Positions 1-12,751 of a stretch of DNA of 64,000 nucleotides are shown here, one piece after another. The stretch's first letter is position 1; the number at the start of each line of letters is the position of its first letter. The notes below the pieces were generated by a model that saw only the letters and a program-made list of their open reading frames with translations, ran no database searches and was not told the DNA's origin. Location: positions 3,224,001 through 3,288,000 of the forward strand of contig CM059625.1 in assembly GCA_030435675.1 (NCBI GenBank), given 5' to 3'. Made by a program: the position numbers and the translations under genes. Source of the stretch: Steinernema hermaphroditum (Eukaryota > Nematoda > Chromadorea > Rhabditida > Steinernematidae).

Positions 1-2180
1 CTTCACTCTTGCGAGAGCAGTGATTTATTCAGTCAACACGTCGCCACCCTCGCACAAACATAATGCATTTTTTGACGAAACAGATTGCGGCCATGCGCCA
101 TTTGCACCTTATCAGAGTAAACAATCTGCTGCCTCAGGGCTTCCAGACAGCTTTTTCCGCAGTTGTACTTAGTTTGGAAGTGTTTCGCTGGCTACTTGAA
201 CGTTTCTGTCTCACGGAGTTTTTATTGCTCGATATACCCAATTAAAAAAACAAATCAGAAAAGTGAAAAGTTGACAGTACTTTGTATACTGTTGTGGCAG
301 TCCATTTGATCGCGATTTGAGACTACAATGCCAACCTACCGTAGCACCCGTCGTAATGAATTCGCCACATGGCCATCATTGCACAATAAAAGTTGTTTAT
401 GCATGCCAGTTTAATGTCAACGCCATGTGGCCACGGTGTAAGCAAATCCGAAGTAAACAAAATAGCGGCGCACTTCCCCGCTTAGAGCATTTTGTTGTCG
501 TCGTAAATTCGTCGCATCGCCGGCACTGTTGGCACCTGGAACGCCCGATGCCCTAGGGGACATAACTTCTGCTCTTCCAGCAAGTCATTTGCGTGGGTCC
601 ATCTCCTGCGGTGGCGACGGCGGAGGAGCAGTAAGTGAGTTGATTGAGCCGTGTGCGCTTTGTGCTGTTGGGAATGTGTTTAGGAACCTTTAGGGACTCC
701 TCTGTCGAGACACGTCGGCGATGGACCTAAATTGGCCTCCTACGCACGGATGAGAAAAGTCTAGCTGTCGTCGGTGTATTGTTTTATACTGCCCTTTTCG
801 ACAAACCTGATTTGACCTTAGAAACTCGTCCTGGTGGGCCTGATTGTGCTTCACTTATTCAATTAAGAGTTATGTCGGCCATGCGTCCCCGACTGGTTAT
901 TTGTTTTATGCTGATGTGCTAGTATACAACTGCCTCCACCCGTCTGGACAACTTGAAACTGAATTTGCGGGCATCTACGTCACAGGCGGGGAAAGACCCT
1001 CAGGTCACTTGTAAGACTTCCAAATTGTCTCACTACTGTAGTTTCTTGTCGGTTTTGAGGAGCACTAAATTTGTTAACGCATAGAAGTACTTAGCAAATC
1101 TTGAAGAGGTTCCAACCCCGCTATTACTATCATAATACAACGTCAGTTGGTCCATCTTCTGTCCGGATGTGACTGGATATTTCCGAACTCTCTAAGTGAT
1201 GTTCATTGGTTAAAAACACATTCATATGATATCAGGTATGTGTCATAAGTGACGAACTAATGTAATGCCAATGTCGGCCGGATATGATATGAAGAAGCCA
1301 TGGACATAACAAAAACTATCACACACATTTGTGAATAAAAAAACACATGTTTTGTTCAGTTTTCCACACACGAACTAGTTATGGTTCAAGAACAGAGCCT
1401 ACGCCAGTGTGAATCATCATCAAATCATCATTTCTGCTTAGGAAGAGATCTCTTTTCGTATCTTTTTACTTCATGGAACTTCGTATCTTTAGGCTGTCTT
1501 GGTGTTTCATCGATGTGACAGTTTTTTGACTCAATTTTACATTTCGCTCAAGTTGAGCTCTAAGTCAAACTTTAAACTTCCAACACAGCCGTCCGTTGTT
1601 GCTCTCATCGTTCACTCACACCCCCTCCAAACGGCTCGAATCTCATCAATTAGTAATTGAACATTGGAGAGAAAAGAAACGCTACGCATCGAGCGCCTTC
1701 TCCACCCTCAATTTCGCTTTTTCCAACCAGCAAAAGTAAGTTCAACTTTGCAGAACTTAGGTCCCTGGAGGTATGTTGTCTGGACGAGGCGGGTTTGAGT
1801 TAAAAACCTCGTCGGTGCCCTAATGAATTGCATCCTTTTGTGACGAGATGAACGAGTGTTCCGGTGGCTACGTGCGTTCTTTAAGAGCAGCGGGTGGAAG
1901 GACTTTCCCACGAGCGTACTCATTTAAGATCGTGTTTTATCTTTGTTCTCTGCGTCCGTTGGCCTTTGTTGAGTGCTCTGTTTTCGAATTAAACGGTCAT
2001 TGGTACTTCCTTCCCATTAAAGAGTAGTAAATGCAGTGTATTGAGGAAGTGCACGATGTCCAGAAAGTCCATATGTCAAGGATTGTTACGTGGCAAACTG
2101 ATTGAATGGTTGGTGTCAACCGAGGAAGTTCTTCAGCAGCTAATTGCACATGTTGAAAATGATTTAAGATGGTGCCTAAT
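1..2180. other. intergenic, no gene recognised
   Basis: I find no open frame with family resemblance, no splice-consistent exon chain and no RNA gene here. The short open frames at 63-245, 317-556 and 1708-1923 have no recognisable domain and are read as chance. Composition is ordinary AT-rich spacer. Confidence 0.5.
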
Positions 2181-3028
2181 GCATCACTATCATGAGCGGT
2201 ACCTATCACTTGGGCGCAAATCACTTGGGCGCACGTTCACTTGGGCGCAACCACTTGGGCGCACGTTCAATTGGGCGCACGTTCAATTGGGCGCACGTTC
2301 ACTTGGGCGCACGTTCACTTGGGCGCACGTTCACTTGGGCGCGGACGTTTGGGCGCACGTTCACTTGGGCGCACGTTCACTTGGGCGCAACGTTCACTTG
2401 GGCGCACGTTCACTTGGGCGCACGTTCACTTGGGCGCACGTTCACTTGGGCGCAACGTTCACTTGGGCGCACGTTCACTTGGGCGCACGTTCACTTGGGC
2501 GCACATTTATTTGGGCTTCGGGCTCGCTTAAAATCAATAGGCATAGTCTTAAGCCGGAGCCTAAGCCAAGCCGGGGTTTGCCTAAGCCAAGCCTGGATGT
2601 TAGGCCAAGCACAAAAATGAATAAGGGGCTCGCTTCGCTCGCCCGCAACCTCAAATATCTAGGCATAGTCCTAAGCCGGAGCCTAAGCCAAGCCGGGGTT
2701 TGCCTAGGCCATACCTGGATGCTAGGCTGCACGTAAGATGAATACGTGGCTCGCTTCGCTCGCCCGCAACCTTAAATACATATGCGCCCAAATGAACGTG
2801 CGCCCAAGTGAACGTGCGCCCAAGTGAACGTGCGCCCAAGTGAACGTGCGCCCAAGTGAACGTTGCGCCCAAGTGATCGTGCGCCCAAATGAACGTGCGC
2901 CCAAGTGAACGTGCGCCCAAGTGAACGTGCGCCCAAGTGAACGTGCGCCCAAGTGAACGTTGCGCCCAAGTGAACGTGCGCCCAAGTGAACGTGCGCCCA
3001 AGTGTAGTGCTCCGTATCATGAGTGATA
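2181..3028. repeat. foldback element with 16-bp tandem-repeat arms
   Basis: The left arm (about 2205-2515) has roughly 19 head-to-tail copies of a 16-bp unit, CGCACGTTCACTTGGG. The right arm (about 2782-3005) has roughly 14 copies of the same unit in reverse complement. A 266-bp centre separates the arms. Within an arm the copies are nearly identical, with occasional 1-nt insertions (CGCAACGTTC) and C-to-A changes. Because 16 is not a multiple of 3, every frame stays open and encodes a 16-residue repeat rich in LGARSLGRTFTW; this follows from the repeat and is not evidence of coding. Outside the arms, the left flank (about 2183-2210) and the reverse complement of the right flank (about 3001-3028) share ATCACT, CATGA and CACTTGGGCGC blocks. 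This suggests older terminal inverted repeats, as in a non-autonomous DNA transposon with subterminal repeats. Confidence 0.9.
2539..2781. repeat. 122-bp tandem duplication at the foldback centre
   Basis: Two copies of a 122-bp unit starting AGGCATAGTC lie at 2539 and 2661. Both contain CCTAAGCC/AAGCCGGGG blocks followed by GGCTCGCTTCGCTCGCCCGC. The second copy has several substitutions (for example GCCTAGGCC for GCCTAAGCC). The unit is rich in GCCTAA/TTAGGC-like hexamers. It forms the loop of the large foldback. Confidence 0.8.
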
Positions 3029-3030
3029 TA

Positions 3031-6000
3031 GTCCGCGCTTAAGGGCCATGAGTTCATTGAATTTTAAGGGGTACATTGAATGCGTTTTGGCCTCGTTAGA
3101 CTGTCCCACCCTGTAGTATATTTCCACGGCATTTTCTGTTTATTTTCAACAGGTAATTTATTCTATTTTTCACGACAAGTACAAAAACATAAATGCTGAT
3201 ATTTTCAAGACTTGCCGCAGTTCTTTCAAATCTAATCTTGATGGCATCAATTACCGTAATCCAAATAATTTCGTTCGTAAAATATCGACCAAAACAGCAC
3301 GTGGGCAACCGCATTAACAACCCGCAGTGTACGTCATTTTTGCGCTATAAATTATAAACCTGATGCAAACAATCCAGATATATGGACAATTCAATTTATG
3401 TTGTTGTTTTCAGCGGCGAGCATGGCCTATGCAGCGGCCTTTTGGAAACAATGGCTCTTTGAATCTTGTTTGTTTGGAATTGGAAATGTCGCAATTGGTC
3501 CACGGAGCTTCCTGGTCGCCAAAATACAATGAACAGAACATGTGAATTGTAGACATGGCAGGCTTGGGCTCTTTTTTTGTCAGTCCGCGCACTTTATGAT
3601 TCACTGAAATATTTTATGCGCTTTGTGGAGTAAGGATTCCAGACTACGATTTACACTCTCGAGCTCTGTCTGCACTAATCTTCAACCCCCCGTCAGCTGA
3701 GACAGAGAACCAGCCGCAGGTCGTTGTCCCAGCGGCAAACTCATCACCTTTCTGGAGTGTTACGTCGACTGGCAGCTGCAAAGATCAAAGAACCCTGCGT
3801 CCCCCTAGCACAAAGAGAACTCGAAGTTTGACGTACATGTGCTGTGGTCTCACATTTTATTTCATTTACTGTTCCAGAAGAAGAATTTCCATGATCAGAC
3901 AGATTTTTACGGTACTCAGACGCCCAGAAAATCTAGTTCCTTGTTTTCCTTTCATTCATTACTATCCTTCATCGTCTGTTTCTTTTGTTATTTGGATCGT
4001 CTACTGTCGGATTTGTACCAACCACCCTCCCCGATTTCGTAACCAGGTTCCACAGAGGATTAGAATCCACTTCTTCGGTGCTTCTTTTCTAAAAAAGCCT
4101 AGCACAAAGGCGCAAGAAAATCTTAAACCACAACTCAGTTCTCGAAACATCATAATACCCAAGAAGTGATGAGAGACGAAAACACGTGATGGAAAAGAAG
4201 TGTTTATTCTTGGCACTTGAAAGATGTCTGCATCATATAGCATCAGAGTTGTCGATCCGGACATGACTAAACGCTTCCCGTTTTCAACACTCTAAGTGAT
4301 GTTAACTGCTCTAATAAGTCTCTAATTCGACACGAATTCAGCACTTTGATTACCAAAGTAAAGCGAAGTCGCCTTCGTGTTCCATTAGAATAAGTTCACT
4401 AATTTGTTTCCCAGCTCTTTGCTGTACTACCGTATGCTGTACTACAATTGCTGTCAAACGTATCGAGTATATGCATGAAGTTGATTAGCTAAATATGAGA
4501 AGTGTTCGGAGCATGTTTTCGATGACTCATATCTAGTTATGAATAACAATGTGAGAAACGTTAGAAACATCTTCTTAGGGGGCGAGACTTCAAGACTAAA
4601 TCTTGAGAAAGCAACTGAACAAATTCTTTTCTGAGCTCTGGGATGCACTATATCTGAGAATTTTGATAAATATAGGTGCTTGGCTAATGTCGTGGGATTT
4701 CCCAGGTTGGGAGAATCATTTAAAGCGATATGACCGAGTTTTTATCCGGGCAGTTGAGTATGATTTAAACAACAACTGTATTCTTTTTTTCTGATATTTT
4801 TAATTCCTTTTTTCATTAGTTGGTTCTTCAGTGTATTATTTAAGATTTGACATTCGTTTGACCAAGGAAGGCGGTGCCCGAGTAGGCACGTTTTTTTAGC
4901 GAGGATGGAACCGCCTCTCCGGAGTCTTCGCAACGGCGTTTAGGCACACACTCCATGATGTGCTTGCCGTGTTCGGAACATCTCTCACCTGAAACTTGGC
5001 CACTTGAAGAGTATAAGCTGGATGGATGGTGAGTATCGCACACGTGCTCATTTGATTTTGCCGAAACGGTTTTGCTAACCTGATCTAAAGCGATCAAAAG
5101 CTATCCAAAGTCATGCTGAGCTCTCAATTCCCTCATAGACTTAACAGTAAATGAGCTTAAGCATCGAGATTCTCTTCCCGCGACGAGTTTTTCTCCATAA
5201 AACGATAGTAGCTCCAGGCAACTATTTCCGCACATGTGCGTGTTTACATTTTTTAGGATTCAGGAAATGTTAACCATTTCCTGCAGAGCAAATGTGTCGG
5301 AATATGGGACACTTCATGCGTGGTGTGTTCTGATCGTCAATTCCGATTCGGCTCAAATCGGTTGCTGTTATGTCTACGCTGTGACGAAGGTGATATTTCC
5401 TGTTTGGCACATGTCTGACACTTGCAATAACAAAATATCCAAAACTTGACACTTTTCCGACATGTTTTCGCCATATAGGTCCTTATTACTATGTTCCTGG
5501 TTCCAGGTGTTTTGTCCAGTGCTTAAATTTAATATATCTTTCTTGGCAGGAATAAGAATTAGCGTGAAGAACGTGATTATCTGGATTGGAACGTTTCGTA
5601 AATTTTGGATGAATCATTTAAGCAGAAGACTCTTAAAAATTTCACAATAACTTGGAGATTCCTGAGTTGCTAGGAATCCCTTTTGGCTGCCAAGCATGAC
5701 CAACGCAGTTCTTGTTTCACCTTCACTGGCTAGGTGTTAGACTTCCCTAACCGACGGATATATTTTCCGCTTGACACAGAAGACAGCTTTACGCAAGAAG
5801 CGATGTTTATCATGTACAAATGTTTTGATCCCCCCTTCGGCTGACCACCACGCCTCGGGAACCACTTAATCAAATGTTTACGTTTCTTCGACTGATGTCG
5901 TTTACATAATGACTGACAACCCATTGTAAACAGATATCCAACGGTTTTCTCCAATTGGCGATGTCGATCGGACTCATCGAGATCCCTCCCTGTTGCCATC

Positions 6001-6208
6001 AGTTCGGAGGTGACCGCCCACGGCGGTTTAGGGCTCGGCTTAACACGCCGGCGTCCCTCCTCCTCCTCCAGCAGGGCTGGGCCCGGCCTCGTTCTCCTTT
6101 GTGCTCGTGTGTTTACGCCGCGATTGGTTCGCGCGCGCAGGAAACCACGTACTTGCTGAGTGCATGGCCCCTCTGTTTCAGATTAAATTTGCCCCGGATA
6201 GGCATAGT
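3031..6208. other. intergenic, no gene recognised
   Basis: There are only short unrelated open frames (longest about 113 codons at 3828-4169) with no domain or convincing exon pattern. The last 200 bases before 6209 are GC-rich and probably include the promoter and 5' leader of the Rho-type GTPase gene. Confidence 0.5.
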
Positions 6209-7874
6209 ATGATGAAGAAATCGTTGAAAATTGTCGTTGTCGGTGATGGCGCCTGTGGCAAGACGAGTCTGATCCTCGCGCAATCCGGTGGCCCCTTCAG
6301 CGACGACTACACTCCGACCGCTTTCGACGACTACGCCATCGAGGCGCTAATTAATGGAAAAACGGTAATTGTGATTAATTTTGCAAATTAGCGGATTCTC
6401 ATTTTGCACGAGTTTTTAGAAGGTTCTGACGGTTTGCGACACGGCTGGAGAGGACGACTTCAGCTCGCTTCGACCGTTGAGCTATCCGGACACTGACGTT
6501 TTCATTTTGTGCTATTCGGTCGAGCGTCCGGAGTCGATTCGCCGTCTTCGAGATAAATGGATACCTGAGGTAAGAGTGCGAGGCCGAAAATAGACAGAGA
6601 TTGAACGGATTGGGGTATCGCATGTGGTCGAGTACAAATTGCAATGTGGGACAAGTTTTTTATGGGAGTAATTAGCGGGAGGGGTATGCCTGAAGGTTCC
6701 TAGGCGGAAATCCGTATCGCCAACTATGTAACTTGCCGCATTTCTCCAGACGAATTACATTCAGCAGGATTCCAAAAGGTCAAACTTGTTAGGACATCAT
6801 GGACTTGCGGCCGAAGACTTCCTTTCCAACCACAACTACCATGGGATTTAATAGAATATAAAAAGCTAGGATGGCTCCAAAAAATCATAAATTTGCCCCG
6901 TCTTCACTAGTTTCACAGCCTTGTTTGGTTTAACAACGTTTTTCACCGATTCCCAATTCCCTTAAGCAACGAATCAACGATCAGAAGTCACCGCAAGTAG
7001 GAGATATGCGAGAGATGTTTTTTCCAATTTGTTTAATGGGTTTCGAGCAGCGTTGAATTCAAAGTGAAACATCAAAACAGAATTTCGTTTCCGTAATGAA
7101 CGGAAGTTGAATGTCCACTCGTCCGGATGAGTTGAACGGTAAACTTGATACAACGTTGGACCAACCAGGATAGCTGAATGAGTGTAAGATCAACTTCCGT
7201 TTGAAGTTAAACATTGGTCAATCACTAGTTTCAAATTGAAAACTTCCTCTGGCTTGGCCGTTGCTTTTCTTACGGGATTTCAATTACTATTTCTCGAGTT
7301 TGGCGGCGCGATGGATGCAACGTGAAAACATGAATTTAAAATGGCTCCTATTTCGAGGCGCACTGCATACTAGGAAAAGGTGTGATAGAAAAAGCTTGCA
7401 AGAATGGTGCCTAGCCTGTAAAGAACACGTGGAGTTCAATACTTTTAGAGTCTTTTTGTATGTTTTATATCTAAAACCTCGGCTTATTGTGCCCAATTTC
7501 ATCATTATTCTCGATTGCAGATCAAGCAATTCTGCCCGCACACCCCGATGCTTATCGTCGGCAACAAGAAAGACATCCGCGACGAAATCGAACGCCGTCG
7601 TCGCCACCCCCATTCCGATCCACCCGCACCTCTCCCTACCCTCGTCGACCTCCATGAAGCAGCCGAATGCGCGCAGGAGTTCTCCAGCTTCAACCTCATC
7701 GAATGTTCCGCCAAGACGCGCGAGGTACTGACCCTCATTTATGCAGCTTCTGACTGTAGTTTTCAGGGTGTTCGCAAAGTGTTCGAGACTGCGATTAGCG
7801 CGGCAATGACGTTCCGCAATAAGCAGCAGAACAAGGTGCTGGAGTCGATTATGAAACTCAAACTCGTCTTCTGA
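6209..7874 (+). CDS. atypical Rho-family small GTPase, 205 aa
   Basis: Exons by eye are 6209-6364, 6420-6569, 7521-7724 and 7767-7874, with GT-AG introns of 55, 951 and 42 nt. The protein is a complete Rho fold: P-loop GDGACGKT (identical to RhoA), switch I with YTPTAF, switch II DTAGEDDFSSLRPLSYPDTD, NKKD for guanine recognition, a Pro/Arg-rich Rho insert, and ECSAKTREGV for the G5 motif. Rho proteins are GTP switches for actin and polarity. Two departures stand out. The catalytic Gln (RhoA Gln63) aligns with Glu, and the C-terminus ends KLKLVF with no Cys, so there is no CAAX prenylation site. The protein may therefore hydrolyse GTP unusually and bind membranes differently. An AATAAA lies at 8100-8105. 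C. elegans also has divergent Rho proteins (for example CRP-1), but I cannot assign orthology. Family assignment is secure; the exact subfamily is not. Confidence 0.9.
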
Positions 7875-10800
7875 TCTGTGACCAACAGTTCCCGAGAGCA
7901 ACATTCCATCTTTCCTCAATCTGTCGTCCGCTGTCCGTTCTATTCTATATTCGGGTACTTCTTCCTCTCTTACCCTACTCCACATTTTAATCTCCTCTCT
8001 TTTTCCACTTTCCTTTGACTTATGTAGTGATGTAAATACGAATAACTTAATCGTCATAAAATTACTGCAAACTGTATTGTTGTGTACGAGTTTTTTAATA
8101 ATAAATTATTAAAATGGAAAAGTGACGTGTTGTTTAGTTTGCTCACTCGACAAACTTCTTGTGTTTGCACAAATGGTTGCATATACTCATGGTGCCATAG
8201 TGTGTATTCCTCTGTTCTAACTGAAGACTGAAGATTGGGCCTTATTATCGATGCACAAATAAGGGCGACATCCTTTGTTACGCTACTATGTGATGGAGTA
8301 TAATTCAATTATGGCTGAATGCAGAATGATTGATGGACGCAACACACAGGCAGGCTTCTGGGTAGTGACAACAGCGGACGACTGACACAAGATGCAGATG
8401 ATTTGCCTTCTTCTTCCTCTGTTGGTTAAACTGAACATTACATACCTGGAGCGAAGATTCGCAAATCGTTTCTGTAGAAAATTACCCTAAAAAGAATCTC
8501 GTTAGCTGCGTGGACAACTCATTCCTTATGCAGTGGACCCTTAGCTTCGAACTGATCAACGTGTTGTAAGTAAGGTACCTGGATTTTGTCCTGGGATACT
8601 AGCCCTCTAGCTTGCAGTTCGGATCTCCTTCCTTTGATCTTTGAGTACTGACTCAGTTGGTCTAATATCTCTGCCCTCTTTGGGTCTCAAATTCAGGCTC
8701 ACTGCCTGCTAATTGCTGTCTTAGTGATCTTCATTAGCTGATTGTAATAGACAGTAATGATCCCATGTGCGTATATACAATAAGAACACCTCGAACATGT
8801 GATCCCTGATGACGGTGAACAAAGGGCTCCCAATTTTTATTCTTTGTTTTCTTGTCGAACTCAGAACAACTGACATTAAACTATTCACATACCGATCACC
8901 ACCTTCCCACGAGATTCAGCCACGATTTATCTTTGCCCATTTACCACCTTAATCAACGTTATAAATTCCCACAAAATGATAACGTTTTTTTTCGACCACC
9001 GCATAACCGCCATTGTCCGAAACTTTAATGATCGCCTGAACAAAGAGAATCCGCTGAGAAAGGTTGGCGATTCCGACGCAAACTTTGTACTCTGGCCGTC
9101 TCAGACTGAATGTAATGTGCGTGTGCACTTAAGACATACCACCTCTACATTACTGAATCATCTTCGCTGCGGCCAAACTGCTTTCGTCAGCTTTTTTGCA
9201 CTCACAGGGACGAATTAATGGAATTTTCTGGAGTAACGGGAAGAATTAGGAAAGAATTATCCTTTAAGCGGATTGAAGGGGTCTATCTTTTAAGGAAAGG
9301 CTCTAGATTAAGAAATCAGGAGAAGAGGAGATGACGCATGTCCAGAACAAGATTTTCAGATCATGTGACCGAAATTTCCTTTTGCAGCATCTAAATTGAG
9401 CCTGTAGAATATGACCATGCCTGTAATCGCTTCTCACCTTTCAACAATGTCCTTCCAGTTTTCTCCGACTGTTGCCACATCTTGTATGTAGCTGTGCGTG
9501 AGTATGCGTCTATTAGGAAGGTCTCCAAGACACCTTTGCCCATATCCCGGCCGGATCATGTTACTCCATCTGCCACAATTGCGTCACAGGACTTGTTATG
9601 AAATATGACTTCGAGATCGCTGGCTCAGAATTCACAAACAGGTTGTTTTTGCAATAAAATCCTTATTTGTCAGATTGGCGCCGAGTGTTGGTGACCATTA
9701 TTTACTATTATTCCTTGATTGACATATGGTTTCCAGCGAGAAACCGGAAAAGCAGACCAAAACAGGAAGTTCTTCTCAGAACAGCTGCTGTGAAGAAGAC
9801 AAATAAGGAAGTGATTCAGGAATGAGCTTTTTGAAGGAACTGAGGCATGCACTTTTTGATGGCTAAACCTCTCTAAAAACGATCATACGCTCTTTATGTA
9901 ATCCGCAAATCATTGCTACAAGAGCCAGTACCCATCAGTCTAGGTTGGCTACCGTATTCGACTTCGAACAAACGCAACTGTGCCCCTGAGATGCTTGGAG
10001 TACAGTAGCGCTGTGGGCGGCCGTACACGAGTAGGATACCGACTGTAAACGCAAGAAACTCTTAGCTGCCTTTGGATGGGGGCACTGTAGCCCTGTGGAT
10101 TCCTACAGAATCGCCTTTCAATTCTAGCGTAATAAACAACAAATGAATGGTATCGGGGTCAAGGAGGAACAGCGCTATGGATCGTTGGGTGCTAAAGTCA
10201 CTGTGTCGATCATTGCTACTGCTACAATCCGTTCCACGCCGCTCTCCATCCTCAATTCCGATGTTGCACACAATAATCACTTACCACTAATAAACTAAAC
10301 TACGCTCGATGTTGACAGGATTTTCTTGAGCTTGCACCAGTGTTTACTCCATAAGCTCATGAGAGATCAGAAAACAGCCCGAGCCGGAAGCTTACTGGGT
10401 GCAACTGTCGCGTGCACAAATAAGGAACAACAGAAACAGCCACAGATTTCATTAATGTCTGATTTGTGCGAAAAAACGAGTTGCTGTGGGAAAAGTATGC
10501 ACTCGGGATTGGTACTGTTTCAAATTCCACCCCAGAACACAAAAGACGAATAAATGGTGCATTTATTGAAATATTTGATTAATGTCACAGTACTAATTTG
10601 ACTGATCTTGTTCCTCGAAAAGGTCGCTAAGTTTGACCTACTCAGAAGACAAAAGCAATGATGATATAATTAATTGGCTTGCGATGAAATATTCATACCC
10701 ATCCATTTATGATGAGGCCATCTTTCAATATGTGAAAGGTCGATCGTGTGGCATCGAATTGCTGGAATTATGTGCGTCGTATCTAAACGATTTGTGCCCA

Positions 10801-12751
10801 TACGAACTGATTCAATCCATACACTTGATACGAGAAACTCTGAATGTTTGACAGCAGCTATGAAAATGTGCGTGATTGAAGCATTTTATCAGCCATACAG
10901 CAGCGTTACTAGGTCCTCATACAATGTGCTTCTCACTTCTTTGACGGACAACACGAAGTTACTAAACTGTTCGTCGTTGAGAAAGCCCGTTGCCATCTAG
11001 AAACAGACCCGAAACAGGGTACCTGATTCTGGTGATGCGAAGATTGAGCCCCAGAATATTGGGCCCCAGCATATTGAGCTACAGAATACTTAGCCACAGA
11101 AGAATATTGAGCAGCGGATTACATTTCCAGCACAGTGGTTCAATCTGCTGGAGAAGGTCATAAAAGATAAGCCGTGGTCATTACACATTATAATGCATCT
11201 AAATTTACACCTTTTGTTGTTGGCCTCGTCGAATTTTATACTTATACCTAGCATCCAGAATTCATATCCCATGGTTTGTGTTGTCTGGTGATAAATATTG
11301 AATGCAAACGCTTCTCGGCGATGAAAACAACTTTTGATCTTTGATTGTGTTGTTTAATAGAAGTCTGCGGTCCAAACATTGCCAGACAACTGTGTCGCCA
11401 TACATTCCATCCGCCATCCACTAAAGTGTACAATCAGTGGGTATGCCAAACCTTAAGAGTTGATTGTTTTCAACCTCCATTCATAAGGAGACATTCATAA
11501 AAAATTGATAAACTCGAGGAAACTAAATCGACGTGGTGCTTGGATAGAGTTAGATTTTCAAGGACACCAGAAATGAACTTATTGTTGGTTGTGCGGGGCT
11601 TCATATAGGAAGCACATTATCTTTGTAGTGTTGTCTTCTTGGATGAAGGATGCATAAACGAAACGTCCTATGAAAAAAGAAAAACATAGCGGATCTTTGG
11701 CCCTTTATCGTGGATAAATCTGATTTTTAAAGCGATGAACGATGGCGCTCAAAAAAACATACTTTGAAATTGCCGTTTTCCCTGAAAAAAAGATACGGAA
11801 GATATCTGTCTCTCATCTCTCTTATTGAGCTTGAAACTCTAGGAGAATGTTGAATTTCGATATATGTAACACTTCCAGACGGAACTGGCATCCAGAAGCC
11901 GAGACCCGAACAAAAAATTTACGACGCTGGGAATCTGACTGCGTATGAATTCATTTTGAGGGTCGCAGACGCTCCAAAGACACCACCACCGTCGAAGGCA
12001 CAACTTCCGAACTCCGAACCGAACGAAAAAACCGTCTCTCCGTTGCAGATGCGAGCTTCAAAGCCCTTGTGCTCCGAACGGCGCGTTTGTTTGTTTGATA
12101 TTCGGTTTCACGCAAGGCGTAATGCCTTTGATTCATAAAATAAAGTCATGCTCTAAGACCGCTTATTTTCAGGAACCAAAAGCTGAATGTTCTTTAAGTC
12201 TATTTCTGGCCCAGTAAGCTAAGAACAGGAAAGTCCATTAGTTGAGTGTTATTCAGGGTTTTTTTAGCATTAGAAGGAAGTTAAACGGAACAGCAAAAAA
12301 AGTGAAGAGCTTGTGAACAGATAGAAAAAACGTGTTAGCTGAGGTGGCCAGGCCTTCTCGAACACAACAAGCAGTTAATACAAACTAAAATGATAAGACT
12401 CCTGTGATCACTTCGCAGACCTCGCTCCTATAAGACATTTCAAACTAGAAATGGTTTCAAACGGATAAATGGATACTTAACCTTCAGGATTCAATGCGCT
12501 ATAGGTCTTAGCGAATGAGGGAAATCAGTAACGGCTCAGTAATACACGTTTTTCCAAAAGTTTTTTCCATGGATGGATGGCAAAAGTTCACTATGACAAG
12601 TCGATGTGTGCGAGTTTTCATCACACAACCTCTGGCTTATTTGACATCGGAAAAGTTACGGCTTATGAAGCACGATATCAGATGTCTGTGGCTTTTAAGT
12701 ACTTTTATTAAATTTATTTTTAAAAACCCGTGATAAGTGTTGAAAATTCAC
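7875..12751. other. intergenic, no gene recognised
   Basis: The first 230 bases are the probable 3' UTR of the GTPase gene (AATAAA at 8100). Beyond that I see no supported gene. An ATG-less open stretch at about 10606-10851 has protein-like composition but no family match and is left uncalled. T-rich sequence at 12700-12720 (AATAAA-like on the minus strand) is the likely polyadenylation region of the UGT gene. Confidence 0.5.

Noticed and set aside
2041..3057. Long open frames encoding an LGARSLGRTFTW-type 16-residue repeat on both strands
   Set aside because: They are an automatic product of a 16-bp tandem repeat without stops in any frame. The same peptide appears in all three frames and both arms, with no splice or codon-bias support.
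3101..3118. TACAGGGTGGGACAG-like motif (minus strand), similar to some Tc1/mariner ends
   Set aside because: No partner inverted repeat or transposase remnant was found nearby, so a single short match is not enough.
7287..8057. 256-codon open frame on the minus strand
   Set aside because: It lies antisense to the Rho GTPase exons and intron, has no domain, and is explained by the codon bias of the real gene.
10606..10851. Protein-like stretch (YPSIYDEAIFQYVKGRSCG, LCPYELIQSIHLI)
   Set aside because: No ATG, no neighbouring exons with matching phase and no family recognised. It could be a decayed exon, but the evidence is too thin to list.
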